Under the pieces are notes generated by a model that saw nothing but the letters and a program-made list of their open reading frames with translations, was not told the origin of the DNA and made no database searches. Of a stretch of 45,021 nt of DNA, positions 1 through 7,901 are shown one piece after another. Both the position numbers and the translations under genes were made by a program. Origin of the DNA: Xanthomonas euvesicatoria pv. euvesicatoria (GTDB lineage: Bacteria > Pseudomonadota > Gammaproteobacteria > Xanthomonadales > Xanthomonadaceae); the NCBI RefSeq assembly GCF_020880415.1, contig NZ_JAJIUJ010000121.1, forward strand, positions 1 to 45,021, written 5' to 3'. Each line of letters starts with the position of its first letter. The first letter of the stretch is position 1.

Positions 1-48
1 TTTAGAATTCAACCTGGACCCAGTTCCCTGGTTTGCACACTTGAACCT

Positions 49-88
49 ACCTAGCTTGCGCCGAGGACTCAGACTGAGCCAGCTAGGT
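49..88. repeat. Nested stem-loop beyond the arc1 stop
   Basis: Outer 8-base arms (49-56 and 81-88) are perfectly complementary and enclose an inner palindrome CTCAG-A-CTGAG (68-78) flanked by GG/CC. It lies about 47 bases past the stop of the arc1-like gene on the minus strand. No T-tract follows on the minus strand, so it is a weak candidate for an intrinsic terminator. It could equally be part of a mobile-element end cut by the window edge. Confidence 0.3.
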
Positions 89-134
89 CATCGATAGATA
101 CAAAACCATCATTGTAAATGCACCAGCCTGGCTG

Positions 135-431
135 TCATGACCAAGAGGAAAGTGTCTCAACGATACGAGCAAATTCCTTTAACGTCATAATTTTAGGATA
201 CTCGACGTAGTACATCCGCTCATATATGTCGCGGCGCTCTTTCACATCAGTAAGGCGCCCCGCACTACTGGTATAGCAAAGTTTTTCCAGTTCCTCGAGA
301 TCAAACCGTTCCTTGCCGACGGCATCGGCGCGTACTAATGCTGACGCGATATCGGAAGCATGTAAGGCTTCATTGCGTCCCTTAAGCTTCTTATGGAATT
401 CGAGCGCCTCTGCGCCTTTCAAAGTTTTCAT
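135..431 (-). CDS. arc1: Arc1-like partner (antitoxin/chaperone) of the AvrRxo1 effector
   Basis: A 98-residue protein starting MKTLKGAEAL and ending in WS. I place the start at the ATG at 431 because AGGA stands 8-11 bases upstream. A longer reading would need a TTG at 452 that overlaps the effector's stop. In X. oryzae pv. oryzicola avrRxo1 is followed by a small gene (avrRxo1-ORF2, Arc1) of about this length, whose product binds AvrRxo1 and suppresses its toxicity; position, size and pairing match here. The sequence is charged and probably helical, with no signal peptide or membrane segment, as expected of a cytoplasmic antitoxin. Assignment rests mainly on pairing with the effector and on remembered similarity, not on a recognised domain motif. 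Confidence 0.75.
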   Translation of the reverse strand: MKTLKGAEALEFHKKLKGRNEALHASDIASALVRADAVGKERFDLEELEKLCYTSSAGRLTDVKERRDIYERMYYVEYPKIMTLKEFARIVETLSSWS

Positions 432-448
432 CGCTATTTTCCTGTCAA

Positions 449-1714
449 TCAAATTAGCTCGCTATGAGCAGCTAGCGCGGCCGACCACGACTTGCCGTTA
501 TATTTTTCCAGCGCGGCTCGCGTATTCGCCGCGCGCTCGGGATCATCTATATTATTTGTCAGACGATCAATCAATTCATTGTCGATTATCTTATCAGCCA
601 AATCACCGGTAACCGAGGACTGCGGGGACGTTATCTTTTCATATAAATCAGCATCCTCTACACTCAACTCACCGCCCATGACGCTAGCAACCATGACCTT
701 CTTACCATCCTCGGCTGTTCCGAATAGTCGATAGTTTCCCAGGCTCGGATCGGCGATGAACCTGTCTATCACACTCATTCTATTGCTTCGTACGGCCACA
801 AATCCACTCGAGACTACAGGGTAAGGAGGCCTAGGATCTTCACCTTCAGGTTTCCGTTGCAAAACTCCCGTCAAAGAATTCTCAAGGGGTGCATCGATAT
901 CGCACAATTCAACTTTTCGACCTGTTTCTTTGGCTAGTTCTATATAGCTGTCGATTTCGTACGCCCTTGCCAAGCGCTTGTCGACAACAATGCTAGCGAT
1001 TGCACCGCTGCCCGTCCTTTGAGAGCGAAGCCCGTCTTCAAAATGGTCAGCAAGAAAACATGATTCGTTATGAACTTGCGCCGAGCTAAATATCTTGGCG
1101 CCGGCCTCCGACTTCGCAAGCGAACTCTTGAATACATCTGGATTGATGCAACCTTTCCCACCTGTCTTCTCCAGAGCTGCGGCGAGAGCTGGAATTTTTT
1201 TTGTGGCTATCCGCGTCTTACCCGTGGCAGTGTTTCCGCGCAACGCAAACAATGTCGGTTGGCAGCCATCGCGCTCAAGAGATTCTGCCAGGGTCAAGGC
1301 CGAAGATCGTGCTTCATCTAATAGCTTTTCGTGCAACTTACGGCGCTCCGGATGCCAGTTCTCCGGATTCGCCAGATACTCCCATCGCCCCGGACCAGAA
1401 GATGGGAGGTTGCCCAAACCATATAACTCATCGGTGCCTTTAAGCTGAGTAGCCTGTTGATGTGTCACCGCGGCGGTCGATGCACCTGCGATCGGCACCG
1501 AATGCGGCGGCGATGCATGAACATAAGCATGAGTGGTGTTGCTGCTCTTCGAACTAGCGGGTCTAGCTGGCAAATTATCAAGCTGGGTCTGGAATTTATA
1601 CTCCGGCGCCGCTTGTGATGACTCAGCTTGGACGCCTTTGGATTCTGCGTCATCGAAAGGAACATGAGAAGTAAAAAGCCCGGCTGTGCCAGCAATGCCT
1701 ATCTTGTTTTTTAT
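449..1714 (-). CDS. xopAJ: AvrRxo1-family effector (XopAJ), zeta-toxin-like NAD kinase
   Basis: Type III effector of the AvrRxo1 family, with a zeta-toxin/polynucleotide-kinase fold; family members phosphorylate NAD on the 3' hydroxyl of its adenosine ribose and are toxic to bacteria and plants. The P-loop reads GNTATGKT. If codon 1 is placed at 1714 the protein is 421 residues long, the P-loop threonine is T167 and the Asp of NPDVF is D193, the two active-site positions reported for AvrRxo1, so this is the homologous start. The codon there is ATA, not ATG. The open frame extends upstream to a GTG at 1801, but that GTG lies inside the PIP box and upstream of the -10 box, so it should not be transcribed. 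The start is therefore unresolved. The arc1-like gene follows in the same direction. The gene is AT-richer than the backbone and lies beside decayed genes, suggesting horizontal acquisition. Confidence 0.85.
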   Translation of the reverse strand: MKNKIGIAGTAGLFTSHVPFDDAESKGVQAESSQAAPEYKFQTQLDNLPARPASSKSSNTTHAYVHASPPHSVPIAGASTAAVTHQQATQLKGTDELYGLGNLPSSGPGRWEYLANPENWHPERRKLHEKLLDEARSSALTLAESLERDGCQPTLFALRGNTATGKTRIATKKIPALAAALEKTGGKGCINPDVFKSSLAKSEAGAKIFSSAQVHNESCFLADHFEDGLRSQRTGSGAIASIVVDKRLARAYEIDSYIELAKETGRKVELCDIDAPLENSLTGVLQRKPEGEDPRPPYPVVSSGFVAVRSNRMSVIDRFIADPSLGNYRLFGTAEDGKKVMVASVMGGELSVEDADLYEKITSPQSSVTGDLADKIIDNELIDRLTNNIDDPERAANTRAALEKYNGKSWSAALAAHSELI

Positions 1715-1763
1715 GTTAAAAAATGTCCAGAGTCCAAGAAAATACAGTCCGACTGACTCTGCA

Positions 1764-1824
1764 ACATTAGTCGCGATTCGAACCGCGACTCGCACACCCA
1801 CGAACTACATGAGCAGCAAACGAA
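1764..1824 (-). promoter_or_regulatory. PIP box and -10 box (HrpX-dependent promoter) for the AvrRxo1 gene
   Basis: On the minus strand TTCGT (1824-1820), 15 bases, then TTCGT (1804-1800) match the plant-inducible-promoter consensus TTCGB-N15-TTCGB perfectly. Thirty bases further on is TAATGT (1769-1764), matching the YANNNT -10 box at the spacing (30-32) known for HrpX-regulated genes. Transcription should begin near 1757. This supports type III secretion-linked expression and argues against translation from the GTG at 1801. Confidence 0.9.
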
Positions 1825-1861
1825 CCTATGAAAAATGAAAAAAAACGGGGGTCAGGTTCGC

Positions 1862-2698
1862 TTACGAAATTCCTCTGCACCTAGGAAAATGGCTGCAACC
1901 CAGAAAGTTCTCGCCGCTGCGCCGGTTTCTTCTCTGCACGAGTGCGCTGCCGCAGCGTGGGCAGCTTGGAGTGGCAATGTTTGCAGAGGCAGTGGAATCA
2001 GCTGAACCAAAGACAGGCTCGATGCGCGCGGATATCGCCGTCGGCTGCGCTGTGGCTTGTTGCTGCACTGCTTGGATCATGTCCAACAACTGTTCGCCGC
2101 CGATCAATTCGATCGGTTTGCCTTCGGCAAAGCGCTCGGCGTCTTTCGTGTAAGTGCCGATGCAGGCGATCTTGACCGTGTGGGCCTGGTGATGGGCCAG
2201 CAGGCCGTACATTTCGCGCACGACGCTGACGCCAACCTGCTGACGCTTCCATTGTTTGCATTGCACGAGTGTGCGGCGGCCGTCCTTGCGCAGAATCAGG
2301 TCGATGCCGCCGTCTGCACCGCCCAGGCCGGTTTGTTCGACGCTATAGCCTTGGCGGCGAAATGCTTCGCCTACCAATCGTTCGAATTGGCGCCAGCCGC
2401 CAGCGGCCAGGCTCTCCAGGGTGGTACGTGTGTCCAGAAAGCGTTGCCGGCTGCGTTAGCCCAGATAGGAGCACAGCGCGGCGAGCCAGCAGATGCCGAG
2501 CAGCATCCACGCCAATGGCGCGAACGCCCCACTCGACTGTTGGGCAAACCCTTGCGACAGCATCCCGCCATGGTGGGAGAACCACCAGCCGATGCCGTAG
2601 CGCACCCCAAGATACCCAACGATTCCCGCTACAAGGCCGAGCGGCCACGGCAACGCGGCCAACGCTTCAAACCCCCTCTGCTTCTTTCTGCGTCCCAT
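1862..2698 (-). pseudogene. Membrane-anchored Mrr-like restriction endonuclease, interrupted by an in-frame stop
   Basis: One reading frame spans 278 codons but has TAA at 2458-2456 (codon 81). Codons 1-80 encode MGRRKKQRGFEALAALPWP and two hydrophobic membrane segments. After the stop the same frame continues RSRQRFLDTR into a PD-(D/E)xK fold of the Mrr/restriction-endonuclease type: GADGGIDL with catalytic Asp near codon 133 and VQCKQWK with Q146 and K148. A topoisomerase-type zinc ribbon with four cysteines (CPRC and a later CSHFPRC) closes the protein. The order two TM segments, Mrr_cat, zinc ribbon is a familiar intact architecture in gammaproteobacteria, so I read the stop as a nonsense mutation. 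Internal initiation at the TTG at 2377 would begin inside the nuclease fold and looks unlikely to give a proper protein. A sequencing error is the alternative. Confidence 0.8.
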
Positions 2699-3164
2699 GC
2701 AAGAACCCCCGTTCCAGGTTCGAACATAACCGCTGAAACGCGCGTTGTCAGTAAGGGGGCGATGCTATTGCGATCTGCACCCCATCAAGTGATTAGGATC
2801 GTGCACTTCAGCGCGGAAGGCTTACACGGGCCTCAATGCTTGAGTCCGCTAAAACTACGTCGGCAGTTGCATCGGCAGCCGCAAGCCGACTCTTGAACGG
2901 GTTGCGCGCGGATTGTTCTTGGATACGGCGATCAACATGACCAGATGCAATGCGGGCTAGTGGTCGCCAACTTGGCCATTGCTACGACGAGCGGAGTCTT
3001 TGGATCGTCGGTGGAGGCAGGTTTGAAGGTTCTCTGCCTTGAGATCAAGCGGGCAACATTCAGTTGCGGCAATTCGTTCCATCCAACCCCTTCCCTTGAA
3101 GGGGAAGGGGCTGCCGGCCTGGAGTGATAGGCGAATACTTCGCCAAATCATTTCACTGCCGAAA
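2699..3164. other. Non-coding stretch between two broken genes
   Basis: No convincing gene on either strand. The only clear structure is the inverted repeat listed at 3087-3110. Short open frames here lack ribosome sites and recognisable products. Confidence 0.5.
3087..3110. repeat. Intergenic inverted repeat (CCCCTTCCC / GGGAAGGGG)
   Basis: Nine-base perfect arms (3087-3095 and 3102-3110) around a 6-base loop. It resembles the GGGG/CCCC hairpins found in other intergenic gaps of this window (for example 39493-39514). It is probably a dispersed repeat of this genome, and may stop transcription. Confidence 0.5.
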
Positions 3165-4015
3165 TCAGTTTGGTGGTGCAATCGTATAATCAGGCTGCTC
3201 ACGGAAGAACTGAGCTGTAGATGTATAAAACATCATGTTCAGATTATCGTATTGACCTTTAACGATCCCATGCATCACTCCCGATGAGCTCACCACCGGT
3301 CCGCCGGAATCGCCTGGACCTGTCAGGCCGCCGAAGTCAGGGGTGGCGGCATGCAGTCCTTGGAGTCCTGGGTCTGGGAAATTTGCAGGAATGCGCGCAT
3401 CGGTCCAGTCGCACAACACGTCGGTGCTCATGCCGCTTGTGCAGAAGCGGTCAGTCGGAGGAGCGGGCGTGTGGTCATTGCCGCAATCGTATCGAGCCCG
3501 CCAGCGCGCGACCGATAAAGAATTGCCCGCGAGAGCAGGACCTTGCCTACCGCACGCGGCTCGTAGGTCGAAACGATTGTGCAGTGAATTCCCGTTGATG
3601 GCGCTTCGCAGTGCCGGTAGTTATGCAGCACCGGTTCCACGCGAATCAATTCGAGATCTGAAACGCTCGATTTCCATGAGACATAGCCAAGATCTGCCCC
3701 ATCTACGGACACTGTGCTGTTGTAGTCACCACAGTGACCTGCAGTCAGAACGAACCGGACCGCTCTCCGATAGGGCGTCAAGTTAGCAAGGACGCCTGTC
3801 TGCTTAAGCACAAGGCCGGCAGTGCAGCGGTTACCCAGGCTCATCGTCAGCACCGTACCGCCAACCACTGGCTGCCGGAGTCTGGCCTGATCGATGGCAA
3901 GCGCCGAGGCAGACGCAAGGAGCGCCAGGACACCAACGGCGATCAAAGAGCCGCGACGTGCACGTCCCATTTTCTTTTGAGACGTATCTGGACGCGCGAA
4001 GTAAATATTAATCAT
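3165..4015 (-). pseudogene. Secreted trypsin-like (S1) serine protease, frameshifted
   Basis: The upstream part (4015 to about 3530) encodes a signal peptide (MGRARRGSLIAVGVLALLA with cleavage near ALA), then VLTAGHC with catalytic His94 and VSDLELI with Asp120. The frame then runs to a stop at 3428. The remaining S1 features lie in the next frame: a run ending FCTSGM, then GPGDSGGPVV with the catalytic Ser, ending at 3165. That second frame is open well upstream of its first ATG (3431), back to about 3545, and yields a natural-looking stretch (ARYDCGNDH), so one indel near 3525-3545 explains the break. The ATG at 4015 has AGGA 5-8 bases upstream; a second ATG at 3970 directly begins the signal peptide. 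Frameshifted pseudogene is the simplest reading. A sequencing error is the alternative. Confidence 0.8.
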
Positions 4016-4367
4016 CTTTTCCTACGAGGTTATGGTGAAACAACTCAAGACATCGTAATTCCTCGGCAATTAACTATTTTTTTTAGGGACGAAGCGCCGC
4101 CGCAGCAAACGAAGTAGATCGCTGCCGCGCTTTTGCGTGCAGCTGCGCATTGACCAATCCGGAACTGCGCAAGATTTCAACATGCAGCTTGATCGGCTTC
4201 AGCGGTTGAGCAAGCTGTGCGCATCACAACAAGGCCAGATTCGATGACGCAGTCGCCGGCACAAAGGGGCTGGTCCTGGGGATCCTTGATCGCATGACCG
4301 AGCAGGCTTAAGCCACTCGGCCACACAATGCGCGTCCTCGCCAGGGAACGGGGACACGCAGTTCGAT
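4016..4367. other. Non-coding region between protease remnant and beta-helix gene
   Basis: About 350 bases with no supported gene. The part next to 4016 is AT-rich with a T-run (4077-4084) and may hold the protease promoter. Nothing else is recognisable. Confidence 0.45.
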
Positions 4368-5945
4368 TTACTTGATTTCCACCGCACCCACATCGCAGAC
4401 CGCGGTATCACGCGCAACACCACGCTGGTCGATCGTGCGGCAGTTGCTGCCGAGGTTGCGCACCGGGCTGTTGGCCGCCGGCAATTGGGTAAGCGTGGGG
4501 CCGCCATTGGCGGCCGGTGCGCCCAGCAGCGGATTGGTGGCGCGTGCGAGGCCGGCGGTGAGGCAGCTGTGGAACAGGCCGCCCGCAGCCGAGTACTCGA
4601 TCAGGTTGTTGCCGGTGCTGCTTTGGTCGCTGCAGAAGGTGCGCTCGGTCTTGGAATAGAAGATGCTGTTGCGGATGTCGAAGCCGCTGCCGAACAACGT
4701 GGACCCGGGGGTGTTCTCGGCGAAAGTGACGTTGTTGAAGCGCACCGTGGTCTTGCCCTGGTCGCCATTGGACGGCTGCCAACCCACATGCTGGATCGCC
4801 GCGCCCACACCCTTTGCATAGTTGCCATAGAAGGTGCTGTTGCTGACGTTGCAGGACGGGCCGTAGCAGTCCATGTACAAGGCGCCGGCGTTGCTCTTTT
4901 CGGCGCGGTTGGAGATGAAGCTGGTTTCTTCGACGTTGATGATGCCCGGCGTACTGATTGTGGTGCCGGAGTGTGTGGTATCGCCGAAGCCCAGGCTGAT
5001 GCGCGCACCGCCGGCCGGGCCGCCATAGGCGATGTTGTTGGCGAAGGTGGAGTAGCGCACGTCGATGGTGTCCGGTGCATACGCCCACAACGTGGCGCCG
5101 CCGCCGCTGTTGGCCGCGCTGTTGTTGCGCACCACCGTGCCGCACACCGAGAGCGTGGCGCCACCGGCGGCGGCGTTGAGGTAGCCGGCGAGCGAGGCGC
5201 CGTCGGTGTCGATTGCGCCGCTGTTGCCGAACTGGTCGGCATCCGGGAAGCCGGCCGGCGCATTGATGGCCTGGTTGCCGACAAATTCGGAATTGACGAT
5301 GGTCAGACGGCTGAGCTGCGTGTAGAGCGCGCCGCCCAGCCAGGAGGTGTTCTTGGAGAACGAGCTCTTGACGATGGTCACGTCGGTATCGCTGCCGGCA
5401 AAGATGGCACCACCCCCAATGCTGCTGCGGTTGCTCAGGAACTGGCTGTTGATCACTTCCAGCTTGCCGCGGTAGCTGACCTTGATCGCGCCGCCACCCC
5501 AGGTGCCGGGCGCGTACTGGGTGTTGGATGCCGGCTGCACGGAGCTGCCGTTCTGCAGTTTGAGATTGCGCACCGACAGTGCATTGCCGTTCTGCACCTG
5601 GAAGATACGCGCGGCCTGGCGGCCATCCAGGGTGATCTTGCCCTGACCATCGATCACCGTTGGCGTGCTGGCGCTGATGTTGATGGTCTGGTTGACGGCG
5701 ATGCTGGTCGCACGCGTGCCGCAGTTGAAGGTGACATAGCCGCCTTGCGCCACCGCAGTGGCGAGTGCGCTGGCGGTACAACTGGCGGCCGTGCCGTTGC
5801 CGACCACCACGCCGGCATTGGAGTGCGCCCACGGCTGCGGCGTGGTGCATTGCGCCACCGATGGCACGGCGGCGATGGCCGCACTGGTGGTGACCAGCGC
5901 AAGAAGCCCCGCCGTCACGACGGTGGCGTGAAGTGTTGAACGCAT
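4368..5945 (-). CDS. Secreted right-handed beta-helix protein (choice-of-anchor Q type)
   Basis: A 525-residue protein with a signal peptide (MRSTLHATVVTAGLLALV, cleavage near AIAA). The body shows repeating beta-helix rungs such as GGGAIFAGSDT, GGALYTQLS and NAGALYMDC, rich in Gly, Asn, Ser and Thr, typical of a pectate-lyase-like parallel beta-helix. The C-terminus carries CRTIDQRGVAR followed by CDVGAVEIK, the hallmark of the choice-of-anchor Q domain of cell-surface beta-helix proteins, often labelled polymorphic outer membrane protein in Xanthomonas. No catalytic motif of a pectate lyase or polygalacturonase was recognised, so enzyme activity is not claimed. It is transcribed alone. A surface-exposed adhesive or polysaccharide-binding role is inference. 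Confidence 0.8.
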   Translation of the reverse strand: MRSTLHATVVTAGLLALVTTSAAIAAVPSVAQCTTPQPWAHSNAGVVVGNGTAASCTASALATAVAQGGYVTFNCGTRATSIAVNQTINISASTPTVIDGQGKITLDGRQAARIFQVQNGNALSVRNLKLQNGSSVQPASNTQYAPGTWGGGAIKVSYRGKLEVINSQFLSNRSSIGGGAIFAGSDTDVTIVKSSFSKNTSWLGGALYTQLSRLTIVNSEFVGNQAINAPAGFPDADQFGNSGAIDTDGASLAGYLNAAAGGATLSVCGTVVRNNSAANSGGGATLWAYAPDTIDVRYSTFANNIAYGGPAGGARISLGFGDTTHSGTTISTPGIINVEETSFISNRAEKSNAGALYMDCYGPSCNVSNSTFYGNYAKGVGAAIQHVGWQPSNGDQGKTTVRFNNVTFAENTPGSTLFGSGFDIRNSIFYSKTERTFCSDQSSTGNNLIEYSAAGGLFHSCLTAGLARATNPLLGAPAANGGPTLTQLPAANSPVRNLGSNCRTIDQRGVARDTAVCDVGAVEIK

Positions 5946-6283
5946 GGTGATGTTCCTGCTTGAGAAAGGGATCGAAGGAGAGCCGGTTGCACGTACGCAA
6001 CGTCAACGGATTTGATGACAGGTGTATTGCAAGCCGCAGCGTCGCGATCGAGGCGTGGCATGCGGCGCGATCACACGCATCGCGCTTCCAACCTAAGTTC
6101 CATCACACCACGCGTCGATGCGGCGCCATCGCGCGGGCGCACATCGCTTCGCGCATGCCGACTACGGCCAGTGCAGCGATCGACCGATGCTGCACTGCTG
6201 CATGCAACTGCCACGCTGCATGCAGTGCGTCGCCGCATCGCGCGTTACCATGCTGCACTCTCGATCCTGTTGCGATCCCGGCG
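5946..6283. other. Intergenic region with TGCATGCAG repeats
   Basis: Divergent spacer between the beta-helix gene and the pseudouridine synthase. It holds several TGCATGCA-containing words (about 6186-6226) that form imperfect inverted repeats. No gene is supported; the upstream extension of the synthase frame has no ribosome site. Confidence 0.4.
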
Positions 6284-7174
6284 ATGCCCGATGCACCCCG
6301 TACCTACGATGGCACGCCGGCCAGCCGCTTCCAGCTGCCTGCCGGCCCGTGGGTCTCGGTCTTCGAGGCGCTGTGCGCGTGTTTTCCGGCGATCGCGGCC
6401 GAGCGTTGGCGCGACCGCTTCGCACGCGGCCTGGTGCGCGATGCCAACGACCAGGCCCTGGCGTTGTCAGCGCCGTATCGCGTGGGTGCGGACATCCGCT
6501 ATTTCCGCGAGGTCGCCGATGAGCCGGTGATTCCGTACGTCGAGACCGTGGTGCATGCCGACGCGCAGTTGGTGGTAGCCTGCAAGCCGCACTTCTTGCC
6601 GGTGGCACCCGCCGGTGCATACGTGCGCGAGACGCTGCTGACGCGACTGGTGCGGCGGCTGGACAATCCGGCGCTGGTGCCATTGCACCGCATCGATCGC
6701 GAAACCGCGGGGCTGGTGCTGTTCTCGGCCAATCCTGCCACGCGCGGGATCTATCAGGCCTTGTTTCGGCAACGGCGCATCCGCAAGCACTACCTGGCGG
6801 TGGCACCACCGCTGCCACAGCTGAGGTTTCCGCATGTGCACCGCAGCCTGTTGGAGCCGGGCGAGCCGTTCTTCCGCATGCACGAGGGCGTGGGCGAAGC
6901 GAACAGCGAGACGGTGATCGAGGTGGTCGCACGCAACGCAGACACCTGGACGTATCGGCTGGAGCCGGTGACCGGGCGCAAGCATCAACTGCGTGTGCAC
7001 ATGGCCGCGCTGGGCGCGCCGATCCTGCACGACCGGTTTTATCCCGAGCTGGAAGCCCAGCGGCCCGATGACCCGGAACGCCCGCTGCAGCTGTTCGCGC
7101 ATACATTGGCGTTCGATGACCCGCTGACCGGTGAGCCACGGAGTTTTAGAGCGAAGGTCGGGCCGAACAGTTAG
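6284..7174 (+). CDS. RluA-family RNA pseudouridine synthase
   Basis: A 296-residue protein that should isomerise specific uridines in rRNA or tRNA. The catalytic motif is LHRIDRETAG with Asp138, followed by LVLFS, and the C-terminal GRKHQLRVHMAALGAPILHD is the usual substrate-binding end of the fold. The N-terminal 80 residues resemble a degenerate S4-like segment (ERWRDRFARGLV). The start at 6284 (MPDAPRTYDG) fits family length; the open frame continues upstream but without family sequence or a ribosome site. It is close to the stand-alone RluA/TruC/YlyB-like subgroup; the target base cannot be read from sequence. Confidence 0.88.
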   Translation: MPDAPRTYDGTPASRFQLPAGPWVSVFEALCACFPAIAAERWRDRFARGLVRDANDQALALSAPYRVGADIRYFREVADEPVIPYVETVVHADAQLVVACKPHFLPVAPAGAYVRETLLTRLVRRLDNPALVPLHRIDRETAGLVLFSANPATRGIYQALFRQRRIRKHYLAVAPPLPQLRFPHVHRSLLEPGEPFFRMHEGVGEANSETVIEVVARNADTWTYRLEPVTGRKHQLRVHMAALGAPILHDRFYPELEAQRPDDPERPLQLFAHTLAFDDPLTGEPRSFRAKVGPNS

Positions 7175-7204
7175 GAACAGAGCAACCAGCACTGCACCTG
7201 TGGA

Positions 7205-7474
7205 TTACTTCAGTTCTTTCTCGAACTCGGCAACGAATTTGGTCAGTGAGGTTCCGCATGCATTACAGAAGTCTCGCAACTGAAGCAGATCCATCCGGCG
7301 ACTGCCTCGCTCAACGTCACTTACATACGACTGCGGGCGCTCCAACGCATTGCTCAAGGCGACCTGCGTTAAACCGGCGGAAAGGCGAAGTTCGCGCAAT
7401 TGCTGCAGCAGGATGTCGTAATGATCTTTGTGGATCGACTTGATTGGCATGGCGGCGAGGTTGGTAGGCCGCAC
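7205..7474 (-). CDS. XRE-family helix-turn-helix regulator
   Basis: A small repressor of 81 or 89 residues. The HTH runs from LRELRLSAGLTQVALSNAL to SYVSDVERGSRRMDLLQL, a cI/Xre-type fold, followed by a short tail ending EFEKELK. Of two starts, GTG at 7474 has AGGGGA about 11 bases upstream, while ATG at 7450 (MPIKSIHKDH) has no clear ribosome site, so I take 7474. It is divergent from the small gene at 7562, and a 32-bp palindrome lies just upstream between them. This suggests autoregulation and control of the neighbour. There is no toxin gene beside it. Confidence 0.85.
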   Translation of the reverse strand: MRPTNLAAMPIKSIHKDHYDILLQQLRELRLSAGLTQVALSNALERPQSYVSDVERGSRRMDLLQLRDFCNACGTSLTKFVAEFEKELK

Positions 7475-7482
7475 TGAAGCTA

Positions 7483-7514
7483 TATCCCCTTTTCAAATAT
7501 CTGAAAAAGGGATA
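7483..7514. promoter_or_regulatory. 32-bp palindrome, likely operator of the XRE regulator
   Basis: TATCCCCTTTTCA (7483-7495) and TGAAAAAGGGATA (7502-7514) are inverted with a single mismatch around a 6-base spacer. The element sits in the spacer of the divergent pair, 9 bases upstream of the GTG start of the XRE gene, where an autoregulatory operator is expected. Confidence 0.7.
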
Positions 7515-7561
7515 AATTCAGGCTGCGGATATCCCGTCCGTTTCCGTCGAGGATGGGCGCC

Positions 7562-7873
7562 ATGACGACCTCAAAAACCAGCAAAACGGCCGCGCTACGA
7601 AAGCAAGAAGAAAACTTCACCTTCGGCGTCACGGTCGAGCAGATCGACCGCTTTCACACACTGCTGCGCACGATCACCGCGCAGAGCGACATGGTGGCGG
7701 TCTGCAGCGGCAAGCCACTGGACGCCACCAGCCTCTCGGTGTTGGGCGAGAGCATCTTCAATGCCGCCCGTGCGGTGCGCGGTGTGGTCGATGAGATTTA
7801 CGAACAGCGGCTCGGCGGCCATGGCTCTGCCGATGCGGCCGAGCCGCGCGTGCAGCGCGGCGCCAGGGCCTGA
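7562..7873 (+). CDS. Small hypothetical protein divergent from the XRE regulator
   Basis: 103 residues starting MTTSKTSKTAALRKQEENFT. The ATG at 7562 is preferred over the one at 7553 because GAGG lies 9-12 bases upstream of it. The predicted protein is soluble and helical (VEQIDRFHTLLRTITAQSDM, then LSVLGESIFNAARAVRGVVD), with no signal peptide. I do not recognise a named domain. The helix arrangement recalls small proteins such as DUF3077/DUF6124, but that is only an impression. Context suggests control by the adjacent XRE repressor. Confidence 0.65.
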   Translation: MTTSKTSKTAALRKQEENFTFGVTVEQIDRFHTLLRTITAQSDMVAVCSGKPLDATSLSVLGESIFNAARAVRGVVDEIYEQRLGGHGSADAAEPRVQRGARA

Positions 7874-7901
7874 CTGGGCGCCGCGTGCAATCGCGTCAGC
7901 C

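Noticed and set aside
449..1801. GTG at 1801 as the true AvrRxo1 start
   Set aside because: It overlaps the second half of the PIP box and lies 32 bases before the -10 box, so it should not be on the transcript.
2057..2896. 279-codon plus-strand frame over the nuclease pseudogene
   Set aside because: No recognisable protein; the opposite strand carries a clear PD-(D/E)xK motif and zinc ribbon.
4485..5939. 484-codon plus-strand frame over the beta-helix gene
   Set aside because: The minus strand carries the signal peptide and choice-of-anchor Q motif; the plus frame has neither.
6170..6250. TGCATGCAG words as a possible CRISPR or repeat array
   Set aside because: Too few, irregular spacing and no unique spacers; only imperfect inverted repeats.
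6467..7192. 241-codon minus-strand frame opposite the pseudouridine synthase
   Set aside because: The plus strand has the HRIDRETAG catalytic motif; the minus frame is a codon-bias shadow.
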